Positions 1-9,061 of a DNA stretch of 64,000 bases are shown here, piece by piece (positions within the stretch are counted from its first letter, which is position 1; each line of letters starts with the position of its first letter). Made by a program: the position numbers and the translations under genes. The stretch is from RYN-230 sp963718305 (GTDB taxonomy: Bacteria > Actinomycetota > Actinomycetes > Streptosporangiales > Streptosporangiaceae). Where the stretch lies: assembly GCA_963718305.1 (NCBI GenBank), contig CAVQZG010000006.1, positions 1 to 64,000 on the forward strand. The letters run 5' to 3'. The notes under the pieces are model-generated. The model was not told the origin of the DNA and made no database searches. It worked only from the letters and a program-made list of their open reading frames with translations.

Positions 1-1487
1 GGGGTGGATGCCCCACATACCCGGGCCGATACCCGCTCATAGCCAGCGGCGGTCAGGTCGGCGGCTAACTCCATCCGGGACCGTGCCGCCTCCACGCCGG
101 ACACGTCCGCGTCCAGGCCGCGACCGCGCTGATGATCTCCCCAATCTCGCTATAGCACATGTGGGGGGTGAATCTGGGTGGCATCCGCCGCTCTGGAGGT
201 GGCCAGCGGAACGCCCACGTCGCCGAGTCCAGATAAGCCTCCCCGTCCGCGTGCCGCAGCGGCAGCAGCTTCCGCGGCGCTGGCTCGTCCACCTGGATGC
301 GGGCTGGCCATCTCCCAGCGCCGCCAGCCTCGCCCTGACCTCCGCGTCCTCCGCCAGCCTGGGCGCCGGCACCGCGGCCAGCGCCCTCAGGGCCGCGTGC
401 CGCCCTCGGCCAGCGCCCGGCCCAGCGCTACCACTTCATCAACCTTCTGCCTTGCGGACGCCAGCCGGGCGGTCGGCCCGGGTGCCAGTGACGTCTCCGC
501 GCCGAGGTCCAGCGGTACGTGCAGCAGCGAGCAGGAAGTGCTCACCACCACCTGCCCAGCGAGGCCACGAAGCGACTCCAACAGTGACTGGGCGGCGAGC
601 AGATCCGTACGCCACACATTCCGGCCGTCAACCACACCCGCAACCAGGGTCTTCCCGCCGAGCCCGCCGAGCCCCGCCAGCGCCTCGCGGCTACCCGGAC
701 CGGCCACGAAGTCCAGCCCGATCGCCTCCACCGGGCTGGCCGCCAGCACTCCCAGCGCGTCCCCGATCTCCCCGAAGTAGGTGCTGACCAGCAGCGCGGG
801 ACGCCGGTTCAGTGAGCCCAGCCGGTGATAGGCGTGGCGCAGCGCCTCCAGTTCCTCCCCGGACCGGTCCGCGGCCAGCACCGGCTCATCCAGCTGCACC
901 CACTCACACCCAGCCTGCGTGCAGGTCGGCGAGCAGCTTCGCGTACACGTCCAGCAGCAGGTCCAGCAGGATCAGCGGCCGGAATCCCGGTTCGGCGGCC
1001 TTGGACAGCAGCAGGAACGACACCGGCCCGAGCAGCACCGGGCGGGTCTCGACACCCAGTGACCAGGCCTCGGTGTACTCGTACAGCGGCTTGTCATCAG
1101 CCAGCCGCAAGTCCGTTCCCGGCCCCAGCTCCGGCACCAGATAGTGGTAGTTCGTGTCGAACCACTTCGTCAGCTCAAGGGGGCGACCCCGTCCGCGCCC
1201 CGCGCCATCGCGAAGTACGCGTCCAGGCCAGCCAGCCCAGCGAAGCGCTTCGGCACTGCGCCGACCATGACGGCGGTGTCCAGCACGTGGTCATACAGCG
1301 AGAACGTGTTCGACGGGACACCGTCCAGCCCAGCGTCACGCAGCGTCTCCCACACATCCCGCCGCAGCCCGGCGGCGGTCGACTCCAGGTCATCGGCGCT
1401 GCTCCGGCCGGCCCAGAACGCCTCAGTGGCCTTCGTCAGTTCCCGCCGCGCGCCGATCCGCGGGTAGCCCAGCACGGTTGACTTCAT
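1..1487 (-). pseudogene. metE: metE remnant (cobalamin-independent methionine synthase), partial and frameshifted
   Basis: MetE transfers a methyl group from 5-methyltetrahydropteroyl-triglutamate to homocysteine, the last step of methionine synthesis. The N-terminus (MKSTVLGYPRIGARRELTKA, ATG at 1487) is clear. It is followed in shifted frames by N-terminal barrel sequence at 904-1137 (DDKPLYEYTEAWSLGVETRP) and 387-899 (VQLDEPVLAADRS region), then the C-terminal zinc-site segment HMCYSEIGEI near 135-165, with further shifts at about 115 and 30. The distance from start to HMCYSE is about 1.3 kb, against roughly 1.9 kb in full MetE, so about 200 residues are missing internally near 300-390. 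The gene runs off the left edge. It cannot make a working enzyme as read. Family identity is certain; the number of lesions is approximate. Confidence 0.93.
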
Positions 1488-1604
1488 GGCTATGTCTCCT
1501 CGCCCAGCCATCAGCCGCGGCCCGAGGACGCGAGGAGGCATGGCGCACGAACCAGCCGGTCCTGGCCGCGAGAGGCCACGGATCTCCACACGCCAAGCCG
1601 GCGC

Positions 1605-1800
1605 ATGGGCGGAGGCAGCTCTTCGGACTCACGGGCGCGGCACCCGAAACCGGTGCCACCTACTGGCCGTCGCTTCCCAGGCCAGCTGGCCCAGTGCTTG
1701 ATGACGGCAGTCGTTCCCACATACCGCTGCGGGGCAGTCCCGGACTCACACCGGATTCCCTCTTACGACGCCCACCCAGCCACAGGCCAAAAGGGCAAAC
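1605..1800 (-). promoter_or_regulatory. Cobalamin (B12) riboswitch upstream of metE
   Basis: Read on the minus strand, the block has the hallmark core GGGAATCCGGTGTGAGTCCG followed by GGACTGCCCCGCAGCGGT (about 1721-1765) and ends in a B12-box-like GAGTCCGAAGAGCTGCC (about 1613-1630). These are conserved elements of the adenosylcobalamin aptamer. It sits about 120 nt upstream of the metE ATG, the standard place for B12 repression of the B12-independent enzyme. The outer boundaries are estimated. Confidence 0.93.
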
Positions 1801-2394
1801 CATCCGCGACAGCAGTATAAGCAGCGGTAACGCCCTTCGCCGCCCTGCCCGCGGTGAGATCCGCGTGGCTTACACTCGGGCGCGACGAACAGACCAGCGG
1901 CCGCCGCTGCGCCTTGTCCCCCGGGCGGGCAGAAGGACTGACGTCCAGGAGGACGGGCCTTCCGGCTAACAGAGGCGGCAGAAACCGGCTGCCGCGATGG
2001 CAGTGGACACGGTGATCCACTGAGCGGGGAGACACCGGGACGCGCCCGCACCTGACTTCTCCGGTATTTCTCCGCGGAGCCGGACTCTGCTGGCAACGAC
2101 GGCCAGGGGCGCTGATCTGCGCAAAGCAACCACGCTCCCGCAGAGTCAGCGGTGTTGAACACCGCTCCCACGGCTAGGGGTCAGTATCACCGGCCAGCCC
2201 GGATCCTGCATTGACGCCGCCAGCCTGACCCGCTCAACCACCGCTCAGCCGCGCCGGACGCATCTCTCAACCACAGAGTCACCACGGTGCCCGTGCTGAC
2301 GCTCTGACCTGCGCGGCTCTCAGCCAGCGCTCAACCAAGAAGCCCGCGCGGCGGTTCATCAGACCGCTCCCTCTGGCCGCAGGCACACCAGCCT
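1801..2394. other. Intergenic region without a recognised gene
   Basis: No convincing coding region. A TATACT hexamer on the minus strand (1814-1819) lies just outside the 5' end of the riboswitch and could be its -10 box, but no good -35 is visible. At 2359-2377 the minus strand carries a 19-nt stretch resembling the D-arm/anticodon-stem part of tRNA-Tyr, next to the partial 3' copy at 2411. Confidence 0.4.
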
Positions 2395-2463
2395 TGACCT
2401 GGGGTTTTACTGGTGGCAGGTGCTGGGTTCGAACCAGCGTAGGCTAAGCCGACGGTTTTACAG
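2395..2463 (-). repeat. Partial tRNA-Tyr 3' end, distal attachment-site copy A
   Basis: Bases 2411-2463 match the 3' half of the tRNA-Tyr at 26407-26491, from the anticodon loop (CTGTAAAAC read on the minus strand) through variable arm, T-arm, acceptor strand and CCA. There are two T-arm changes that keep pairing (CTGGTTCGAACCCAG). The match extends outward into the terminator half TGACCTGGGGTTTT (2396-2409). The 5' half of the tRNA is absent. This is the usual footprint of site-specific integration into a tRNA 3' end. Confidence 0.85.
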
Positions 2464-2474
2464 TGAGCCGATCC

Positions 2475-2625
2475 CAACCCATCGGAATACCCGCTGACCT
2501 GCTGTTTCTCCATTTCCCGCCGTGTGAATGCCGCGTTCTGTCCGTGCGGCGTCCGTAGTCCCCGAGTGTGCCTGGCCAGCGCGACGCAGGTTTTGGATCA
2601 TGTCCCATCAAGTCCAGCTGAGTCC
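2475..2625. repeat. Element-end arm shared with 8361-8512
   Basis: After copy A diverges from the tRNA, about 150 bp (CCATCGGAATACCCGCTGAC onward, through GTTCTGTCC, GCGTCCGTAG and TTTTGGATCATGTCCC, to AAGTCCAGCTGAGTC) resemble the sequence beyond copy B by eye. Since the chromosomal tRNA copy C lacks it, it belongs to the inserted elements and may be an attP arm. No coding signal was recognised. Confidence 0.7.
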
Positions 2626-2628
2626 AGC

Positions 2629-3428
2629 GGTACTGTTGCGTTGGTCGATCTCGGCGGCGAGAGACTGGTGAAGTGACACCATCGCGCTCGTTTTCAGTCT
2701 TCGCTGGCTTCCGGTTCCCGCCCGAGGTCATCTCGGTCGCCGTCCGCCGGTACCTTGCGGTACGGGCTGTCGTACCCGGACGTCGAGAAGCTGCTGGCCG
2801 AGCGCGCTGTCACCGTCGATCACGTCACCATCTACCGGTGGGTCCAGCGCTTCACACCGGAGTTCATCGAGCAGCCATGCCATGCCGCCACCCTCCTGGT
2901 GACCGCTGGTTCGTCGATGAGACGTACGTGAAGGTCGTCGGCAAGTGAGCCTACCTATACAGGACTGTTGACCAACGTGGCCAGGTCATCGACGTCCTGC
3001 TATCCCGGCGGCGGGACCTGGCGGCCGCCCGGAGCTTCCTAACCCGGGCACTGCGCGCGGGCACGGCCCGGCCGAGGTCACCACCGACCGCGGCCCTGTC
3101 TACCCGCGGGTCCTCGACGAGCTGATCCCTTGGGCGCTTCACACCGTAGAACAGTACGCGAACAACCCGATCGAGACGCATCACGGACGGCTGAAGGCGC
3201 GGCTCCGGCCAATGCGGGGCCTGAAACGGCACAGGTCAGCGACGATCCTTGCCGCCGGTCACGCGTTCGTGCAGAACCTTCGCCGCGGCCACTACGACAT
3301 CGCGACCGACCTTCCCGACCGCCAGCGGCTCCGCAGCGCCTTCGACGACCTGGCAATCACCATCTGACTGGCAGAGCATCCGGGATCTTGTTCCGAAGCT
3401 GTCGGGGATGACATAACGCAACAGTGCC
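2629..3428 (+). mobile_element. IS6-family-like element, copy 1
   Basis: An 800-bp unit bounded by inverted ends GGTACTGTTGCGTT (left) and AACGCAACAGTGCC (right). It encodes a decayed IS6-type transposase and is paralogous, in the same orientation, to 21145-21940. No 8-bp target duplication is visible in the flanks, so the insertion has been rearranged or arose by replicon fusion. Confidence 0.85.
2673..3367 (+). pseudogene. IS6-type DDE transposase, degraded
   Basis: FAGFRFPPEVISVAVRRYL, then in shifted frames HVTIYRWVQRF and RWFVDETYVKVVG (first catalytic Asp), a stop at 2946-2948 where the paralog has Trp, TTDRGPVYPRVLDELIP (second Asp) and IETHHGRLKARLRPMRGLKR (Glu region upstream of the conserved tail). 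Several frameshifts plus the internal stop make it non-functional. It is a dead copy of the family seen again at 21182. Confidence 0.88.
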
Positions 3429-3444
3429 GATCCTCAATACCCTG

Positions 3445-4063
3445 AAGCTTCCGCCCGCGCCAACACGTCACACCCAGACGACCTGGCGGCAATTCCTGCA
3501 CGCGCACGCCTCGACAATGCTGGCCACCGACCTCTTCCACGTGGACGCGCGGTGACCTTCCAGTGCCTGTACTGCTTTGTTCGTCATGGAGGTCGGCTCC
3601 CGCTATGTGCACATCCTCGGGATCACCGCCAACCCGGACGGGCCGTGGACTGTGCAGCAGATACGCAACCTCCTGATGAATATCGGCGAACGGGCCGCAG
3701 ATTTCCGTTTCCTTGTCCGCGACCGAGCTGGCAGTTCACCGCCTCATTCGATGCGGTCCTGGCCAGGCGGTATCCAGGCGGTCAAGATCCCCCTCCCGAA
3801 GCCCCCGCGCGAGCGCCTACGCGGAACGCTTCGTCCTCACCGTCCGGGCAGAGGTCACTGATCGGATACTGATCCTTGGCAAGCAACACCTGCGGACCGT
3901 CCTTGGCCAGTACGAAGCCCACTACAACGGACGCCGCCCCCACCGCAGTCGCCAACTCCAACCACCCCGGCCCGATCACCCCATCGCCGATCTCAAACAG
4001 AAGCGGATCAAGCGCCGACAAGTGCTCGGCGGCCTCATCTGCGAATACGAGCGGGCCGCCTAA
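3445..4063 (+). pseudogene. Integrase-core (rve) transposase remnant
   Basis: Frames together give WRQFLHAHASTMLATDLFHVD, MEVGSRYVHILGITANPDGP, FRFLVRDRAGQF, NAYAERFVLTVRAEVTD and HYNGRRPHRSRQLQPPRPDH, ending LICEYERAA. These are the D, D and E regions of an integrase-core transposase common in actinomycetes. The N-terminal half is missing and at least three frameshifts occur (near 3560, 3725 and 3800). It is inactive. Confidence 0.85.
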
Positions 4064-4168
4064 AGGCCCAGATCAGGGCCAGTGGCCGAGTTCTGGAACC
4101 CCACAGGACGCGATGTATATCGTCGCAGCGATTCCGCCGCATATTCGTCGCAACGTGGGCACCGGCAA

Positions 4169-4588
4169 TCAGTTCGAGGGTACCGGCTCCTCTGTAGCGG
4201 CAGAGCATAGGCTTGAACAGAAGTCCCAAAAGCTAAAATGACAATCAGGACACGCGCATTCTAGGCACGAATTAGTGTCCTCACGCGCGAAAAGTTCCAT
4301 GCTCATCGCGAAATGTTCAAAGACCTCGAAGATTTCTGTTAGCATGAGGGTATTCATCAGAGGCTTGTAGCAACCCCCTGCAACGCCACCATTCTTGAAT
4401 CGAAGGCTCCGAACAAATGCAAGAAAGTCAGGCTCGGGCAACTTTGAGAAGACCGTGTTCCCGGCACCACGAAGATCTCTTACGTCATCGGCAGTTCGCG
4501 CGAACCAATCAGCGTCGCTTGCCGCCAGGTCCAGCAACTCTTTGTCCGTTCTCGCGAGGCGAGATCTGTCGATCGGCGCAATTCGCAT
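4169..4588 (-). CDS. Hypothetical protein with C-terminal Cys cluster
   Basis: A 139-aa protein of unknown function. The ATG at 4588 is chosen because GGAAGG lies 9 nt upstream; an earlier ATG at 4597 would sit on top of it. The body is soluble and mixed charge (MRIAPIDRSRLARTDKELLD) with a LPEPDFLAFVRSLRF segment. The end has five cysteines in NSCLECACPDCHFSFWDFCSSLC, which could hold a metal. GC content is visibly lower than in neighbouring genes, consistent with acquisition. It sits alone between dead transposases. No family recognised. Confidence 0.6.
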   Translation of the reverse strand: MRIAPIDRSRLARTDKELLDLAASDADWFARTADDVRDLRGAGNTVFSKLPEPDFLAFVRSLRFKNGGVAGGCYKPLMNTLMLTEIFEVFEHFAMSMELFAREDTNSCLECACPDCHFSFWDFCSSLCSAATEEPVPSN

Positions 4589-5164
4589 GGACAGCATCCT
4601 TCCACTCAACGGCGTGGGTCACACAGCCAATCTAGTAACCGGTACGACTACCTCTTGCTGACCAAATAGAGGCCGGATCCTCACAACTCTTTTCCTCGAC
4701 GCTGGTCAGGTCGTCCTATGACCTCCCCTACAAGTCTGAGGTATCAGAGAGGGACGATCTGTGTCAAGACCGCATCATCAGGCGACTAGACACCATGCCC
4801 GAATTGTGCCCAACGCCTCGATGGTCCTAGTTCACGGGGTCACTCCTGTAGAAGCCTGCCAGCGGGCCGATAACCATGGGCTGCTTGTAAATCAGCCTGC
4901 ACCACGAGGCTGACCCCGATTACAAGGGGCCGGGCCAGACAATCCCGAGCGTGGAACCGGGTCACTCCCGTCATCCATCCCACGTTCAGGTACAAACAGG
5001 CCGCGGGGCTGGTCGGTGTCAGTCTTGGTCTCATTTCTCTCGGTTCTCCGCCGTCTCCGACCATGCCTCACGCCCCGCTTGCGCCTGACTCACGGGCAAC
5101 GAACGGACTAGTACGGAAGCAGCCATTGGTTAGCCGACCAGGGCGATCACCCGGGTTTATGGTG
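4589..5164. other. Non-coding stretch, nothing recognised
   Basis: Short open frames only, without family resemblance or ribosome-binding sites. It may contain scar sequence from lost mobile elements. Confidence 0.4.
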
Positions 5165-5785
5165 AGCCGTGTGCCCTGGTGGGTAACAGCGGGCGCGGGC
5201 TTGGTGGCGGCGTCTCCATGCCAGCCAGTGCACGGCATGGCCGAGGCGGCGCAGGCCGGGCGACCAGGCGGGTGATCTCCGCGACGTACAGCGGGATCAT
5301 GCTGCGATCAGCTGGCGGCGGCTGGCCAAGCCTGACCGCCGGTGGTGCCTGGGTATTGGTGCGTCTTTTGAGCAGCGCAGCGGTGATGGCGCAGATGGCA
5401 GGGAGGCCATGACGAGGACAGTGTGCCGGGCAATCGCGATGTAGAGGCGGACCTGGGACACATCGAGGCCGAAGCTGTCCTTGCCAGACCGGAAGCCCTC
5501 TTCCGCCGGCCAGCGCAGCCCGACGGTACGGATCGGCCGGTCAGGGTCAGTGGCTGGCTCTGGGGCACTTAGCAATAGTGAAAAGCCGGTTCCCGTCTTG
5601 AGGTGGTGGCGGATGAGCAGGCAGTGCCGCGGACCTGCAGCGAGGACCCCGGCCATACTGCCGGAATCTTGCAAGGCAAGCGTGGTCAGCCGGGGGCGGA
5701 CAGCTACGTCTCCAGCCTGGACCCTATGCCGGAAGCGTGAGGCGGGATACGCTCGCCTGAGTGCGTCGTCCCGCGAGGGAGGCAT
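5165..5785 (-). pseudogene. IS701-type transposase, 3' remnant
   Basis: Reading leftwards: SRFRHRVQAGDVAVRPRLTT, RTVGLRWPAEEGFRSGKDSF (the conserved W-E-F-x-K region around the catalytic Glu), GLDVSQVRLYIAIARHTVLV. After a frameshift near 5415 it continues AICAITAALLKRRT, then MIPLYVAEITRLVAR, and after another shift HWLAWRRRHQARAR. The N-terminal half is absent. It abuts the start of the radical SAM operon, so the original upstream DNA of that operon has been replaced. Confidence 0.75.
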
Positions 5786-5788
5786 GTC

Positions 5789-6013
5789 GTGGAAGGCAAC
5801 GCTGAGTCAGCGGCCAGGATCCGCTTGATTCAATCGGATGATGCGCAGCCGCTGGTTCGGCTGGCACCGGGGAAGCGGTATGAGGTCGTGGCGACAGCCA
5901 TTGTCGACAAAGATCTCCAGTCGGTCGAAGTCGAGGCGGAGACGCCTGATGTCCGCCCGGCCCGGCTGTGTGGCAGCAGGTTGACGTGCCTGGCCATTGT
6001 GGAGATCGACTGA
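5789..6013 (+). CDS. 74-aa putative RiPP precursor peptide for the adjacent radical SAM enzyme
   Basis: GTG start at 5789 with a strong Shine-Dalgarno GAGGGAGG 6 nt upstream. The peptide is charged in the middle and carries only two cysteines, both near the C-terminus (Cys61 and Cys67, in ARLCGSRLTCLAIVEID). It ends 12 nt before the radical SAM gene, so the two are surely co-transcribed. Position, size and end-clustered Cys fit a ribosomally made peptide whose core is modified by a SPASM-type maturase. No precursor family is recognised, so this is inference. Alternatively it is a small accessory or recognition protein. Confidence 0.55.
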   Translation: MEGNAESAARIRLIQSDDAQPLVRLAPGKRYEVVATAIVDKDLQSVEVEAETPDVRPARLCGSRLTCLAIVEID

Positions 6014-6025
6014 GGATCCGTTGTC

Positions 6026-7444
6026 ATGGCAGCGGAGCTGGCGACATCCCGCTACACCTTCCGGTTGCCGGTACCCGGCGGGTTCGCGTTGTTCAACGGG
6101 AGCACCGGCAGCGTCTTGCGGCTGCAGGGACCAGACGCCGCGGAGCTATCGGCGCTGTTGAGCGGCCCGCGGGTGCTCCTGCCTGGCGGCATGTTCGGTG
6201 ACGAACTGACAGCCCGCCTGGTGCATAGCGGGTTCCTGCTCGGCGCGGACTTCGATGAGGTGGCGGTGGTGCGCAAGCGGTACTGGGCGGCGCGCAGGAA
6301 CGCTCCTGTCGTCCTGGTGATCACTACGACGATGGACTGCAACCTCGGCTGCTACTACTGCTATGAGTCGCGGTCCCCAGACGCGCTGCGGGTTACGGAC
6401 GTCGGCGAGCTCGTCGGGGTCGCCCGCGAGCGGCTCGGGCGGCAGGGCAAACGCAGCCTTCACGTTGACTGGTACGGCGGCGAGCCGATGATGAACCTGG
6501 AGTTCCTGGAGGAGGCGTCGCTGGCGCTGCAGGCGTTGTGCGCTGCTGAGGGCATCAGCTATCACGCGTCAGCCATCTCCAACGGCACCCACTGGCCCGA
6601 GGACGTGGGCTCGTTCGTTGCCCGCCACCGGATCCGGCAGGTCCAGATCTCCTTTGATGGCCTGAAAGCGAACCATGACCGGCGGCGGCGTTACCGGCCC
6701 GCGTACCGCCCATCGCCGGATGCCTCGTCGTTCGACCGCGCTTCCGCCCTGGTCGGCGAACTGCTCCAGCACACCCGCGTCGACGTCCGCTACAACGCCG
6801 ATCCGGGGAATGCAGACGACTTCGCCGGCTTCCTCGAGCATGCCCGGCAGCAGGGATGGTTCGATGCCCCCTGCCGGTGCGTGGTGATGCCCGCCCGGCT
6901 CGCGGCCTACACCGACCGGTCGGCCTTCATGCGCCGCCACCAGCTGGGTCATGAGCAGTTCGAGGTGCTGGAAGCCGGCGCCCGGCGGACGCTGCCCGTC
7001 CTGGCCCAAGACGAGCCAGATACTGTCGGCGGTTTCCCCCACCCCAAGACCTCGGTCTGCGGCGCGCTCGCGTCCGACTCCGCCGTGGTCGGCGCCGACG
7101 GCCTGGAGTACAGGTGCGGCCTTCAGGTAGGGGAGGCCCACCGGGCGATCGGCCGGTTCGACACCACGGGTGTGCAGGAGGCCTTCCCGGACCGGGACTG
7201 GTGGGACGCGTTCGACCCCACTACTTTGCCCAGCTGCTCACGATGCTCCTTCCTGCCCCTGTGCTGGGGAGGGTGCCCCAAACGCCACCTAGAGGGCAGC
7301 CAACCGGACCTCGACGCCGAAAGCCGGTTCTGGCGTACCCAGCTGCCGAGACTGATCGCCACCGGGCTCGGCGAGCAGGCACCTCCTGGCTTCACGTTCA
7401 CCGAGGCGGATCAATTCCGCGGTGAAGCAACTCCCGCGGGCTGA
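6026..7444 (+). CDS. Radical SAM/SPASM peptide maturase
   Basis: 472 aa. Residues 1-90 form an N-terminal region typical of peptide maturases (RLPVPGGFALFNGSTGSV). The radical SAM core starts with CNLGCYYC: Cys105, Cys109 and Cys112 bind the 4Fe-4S cluster that cleaves SAM. WYGGEP (149-154) is the GGEP-like SAM-binding motif. The C-terminal SPASM domain has Cys345, 364, 404, 407, 413 and 417 (CSRCSFLPLCWGGCPKRH), which would bind auxiliary clusters. Such enzymes install thioether, C-C or related crosslinks in ribosomal peptides. ATG at 6026 with GAGGA 9 nt upstream. The frame is intact with all key cysteines, unlike most of the island. Substrate is presumed to be the 74-aa product upstream. 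No transporter or protease gene is visible nearby. Confidence 0.9.
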   Translation: MAAELATSRYTFRLPVPGGFALFNGSTGSVLRLQGPDAAELSALLSGPRVLLPGGMFGDELTARLVHSGFLLGADFDEVAVVRKRYWAARRNAPVVLVITTTMDCNLGCYYCYESRSPDALRVTDVGELVGVARERLGRQGKRSLHVDWYGGEPMMNLEFLEEASLALQALCAAEGISYHASAISNGTHWPEDVGSFVARHRIRQVQISFDGLKANHDRRRRYRPAYRPSPDASSFDRASALVGELLQHTRVDVRYNADPGNADDFAGFLEHARQQGWFDAPCRCVVMPARLAAYTDRSAFMRRHQLGHEQFEVLEAGARRTLPVLAQDEPDTVGGFPHPKTSVCGALASDSAVVGADGLEYRCGLQVGEAHRAIGRFDTTGVQEAFPDRDWWDAFDPTTLPSCSRCSFLPLCWGGCPKRHLEGSQPDLDAESRFWRTQLPRLIATGLGEQAPPGFTFTEADQFRGEATPAG

Positions 7445-7521
7445 CAGCCACCCTGCCTGGCGTCAAGGCTCCTGTGCCGCTCGGAAATAGGATTCTGTGG
7501 TGAGCTGGGTCTTCTTGAAGT

Positions 7522-7770
7522 TCAGGCGACTCGGATGTACTCGTTGATCAGGTCGCTCGGGACAGGTTTTCGGCGGATCTGGCGAGCGGGGAAGCGCCCT
7601 GCCGTGATGGAAGGACGCGGGTGTTCAGCGTTGGGGACGCGCTGGCCGATTTCCTGGTGCGGGCGGGCAGTGTTGTAGCGCTCCTGATACTCGGCCAGCG
7701 GCAGCTGTTCCAGGGTGCCCGCGGCGGCCCGCTCAGCGAGAGCCTCTACCGGCCGGATCTGGCACCAGGC
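7522..7770 (-). pseudogene. Integrase-core transposase, 3' fragment
   Basis: LPLAEYQERYNTARPHQEIG followed by QRVP and ending SDLINEYIRVA is the C-terminal end of an integrase-core transposase related to the one at 3445-4063. The catalytic N-terminal part is missing. It is cut off at about 7770, where tyrosine-recombinase sequence of the opposite strand begins. Confidence 0.75.
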
Positions 7771-7789
7771 CCGCGCCGCGGCCATCGGC

Positions 7790-8010
7790 CAGGCAGGCAC
7801 CCAGCCGGCCCGCCCCCCTACGCCCCGCCCGCCGAAATCGCTGCCCGCGCCGGACGCAGCATGTAGATCCTGCTCACCATCTACGCCCACTGCATACCCG
7901 GCCACGACCAGATCGCCAGCCAGCACATCGAACAAGCCTCCGCCCCAGCAACTGGCCACGACTGGCCCACAAGAATCCACGCAGATGCCGGGAATCCCGT
8001 CCGTCATGCG
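7790..8010 (+). pseudogene. Tyrosine recombinase (phage-type integrase) C-terminal remnant
   Basis: APPAEIAARAGRSM-stop-ILLTIYAHCIPGHDQIASQ matches the C-terminal end of actinobacterial tyrosine integrases (pattern P-x-E-I-A-A-R-A-G-H-S-x-x-x-L-L-x-x-Y-A-H-C with the nucleophilic Tyr). A TAG at 7864 interrupts it inside the conserved box and the N-terminal part is gone. It lies about 300 bp from attachment copy B, where an integrase would be expected. Dead. Confidence 0.75.
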
Positions 8011-8280
8011 TCCGTGCCACAGCCGGACTCAACAGGACACAGCTGGACCCGAAACCTCCGCCCAGATCCGGTTACACGCCTGCGAGCTGCGGAAATGCCG
8101 ACAGAGGAGATTAGTTCCACGGATCGCTGCCCCGGACGGGCGATCCCGGGCGCCCGGTCTCATAAGCCGCTGACCAGCCCAGATCTGGCCCACCACTGGC
8201 CCACAGCCACCGGGAACGGTCTGCCGAACCGCTCCCGGATACGCATCAGACCCGGTATCCGGGAACACCGGTACCGGGTC

Positions 8281-8352
8281 TGACCTGGGGTTTTGAGTGG
8301 CAGGTGTTGGGTTCGAACCAACGTAGGCTAAGCCGACGGTTTTACAGACCGC
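8281..8352 (-). repeat. Partial tRNA-Tyr 3' end, attachment-site copy B
   Basis: Bases 8300-8352 match the 3' half of tRNA-Tyr (minus strand), from the anticodon stem (GCGGTCTGTAAAACC) to the acceptor strand, without the CCA. TGACCTGGGGTTTT flanks it at 8281-8294, as in copy A. The T-arm is identical to the functional tRNA. It marks the junction between the two tandem island segments (2411-8297 and 8298-26406). Confidence 0.87.
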
Positions 8353-8360
8353 CTATTCCT

Positions 8361-8512
8361 GACCATCGGAATGCCCACTGACCTGCGGATTCTCCTTTTG
8401 ACGCCGCGTGAAACCCGCGTTCTGTCCGCGTGGCGTCCGTAGTTCCGGAACGTGCCTGGTCAGCGAGACCGAGGCTTTGGATCATGTCCAATGAAGTCCA
8501 GCTGAGTCTTGC
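8361..8512. repeat. Element-end arm shared with 2475-2625
   Basis: GACCATCGGAATGCCCACTG and following bases repeat the arm seen after copy A, in the same orientation and at the same distance from the tRNA-derived core. The shared blocks include GCGTTCTGTCC, GCGTCCGTAGT, GGATCATGTCC and AAGTCCAGCTGAGTC. Confidence 0.7.
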
Positions 8513-8655
8513 CGCAATCCAGGCAGGCCAGCACCACTACCACGCCGACGCATCCGATTCTGCGATCAGGGCGCTTAGGTGCCGCCGACAGATTCATGTC
8601 ATAGCCAACGTCCTGCCCGGTCAGTTGGCCGCCTTGGTTGGTTGCAGGTTGGCGG

Positions 8656-8955
8656 TCATGCGCCGGTGGCGGTGACCCGCCGGTGCCGCGTCGCCCACAT
8701 CCGGTCAGCGAGAACCGCCAGCATGGCGGCGACGAGCGCGGCACCCACCGCTATCAGGACGATCTGCCAGCCGGGCATTCCGCCAACGGTGATGGCAGGG
8801 GTTGGGTTCGGCACTGCGTGACTGTGGTTTTGCAGGCCGGGCGGGGGGACCCGGACAGCAAAGGCCGCGGGCGCGTCTATGGCGGGAGCTACCAGGACGG
8901 CAGCAAGTGTGGTCAGGACGGTGGCCGAACGCAGGATACGGCGGATGGTGTTCAT
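8656..8955 (-). CDS. Small exported membrane-anchored protein
   Basis: 99 aa from ATG 8955, chosen for GGAGGAG 7 nt upstream. An N-terminal signal sequence (RRILRSATVLTTLAAVLVAP, with AFA as possible cleavage site) is followed by a Pro-rich stretch and a C-terminal membrane helix (WQIVLIAVGAALVAAMLAVL) ending in a short basic tail. No family recognised. It is divergent from the truncated regulator copy at 9128, so the SARP-type direct repeats at 9093-9110 lie in their shared promoter region. Confidence 0.72.
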   Translation of the reverse strand: MNTIRRILRSATVLTTLAAVLVAPAIDAPAAFAVRVPPPGLQNHSHAVPNPTPAITVGGMPGWQIVLIAVGAALVAAMLAVLADRMWATRHRRVTATGA

Positions 8956-9061
8956 GACGGTCTCCTCCAAGGGCGATGTTGGGTGATCAGGTTCCGGCGC
9001 CGTCGGTGCCAGCCCGTTCGTCAGCCTGGCCGGTCACCGGCCTGGCTTCGTGCACCGCATT

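Noticed and set aside
4840..5064. Possible 74-aa gene or group II intron relic
   Set aside because: No reverse-transcriptase motifs, no recognisable intron ends or domain V, and poor codon usage.
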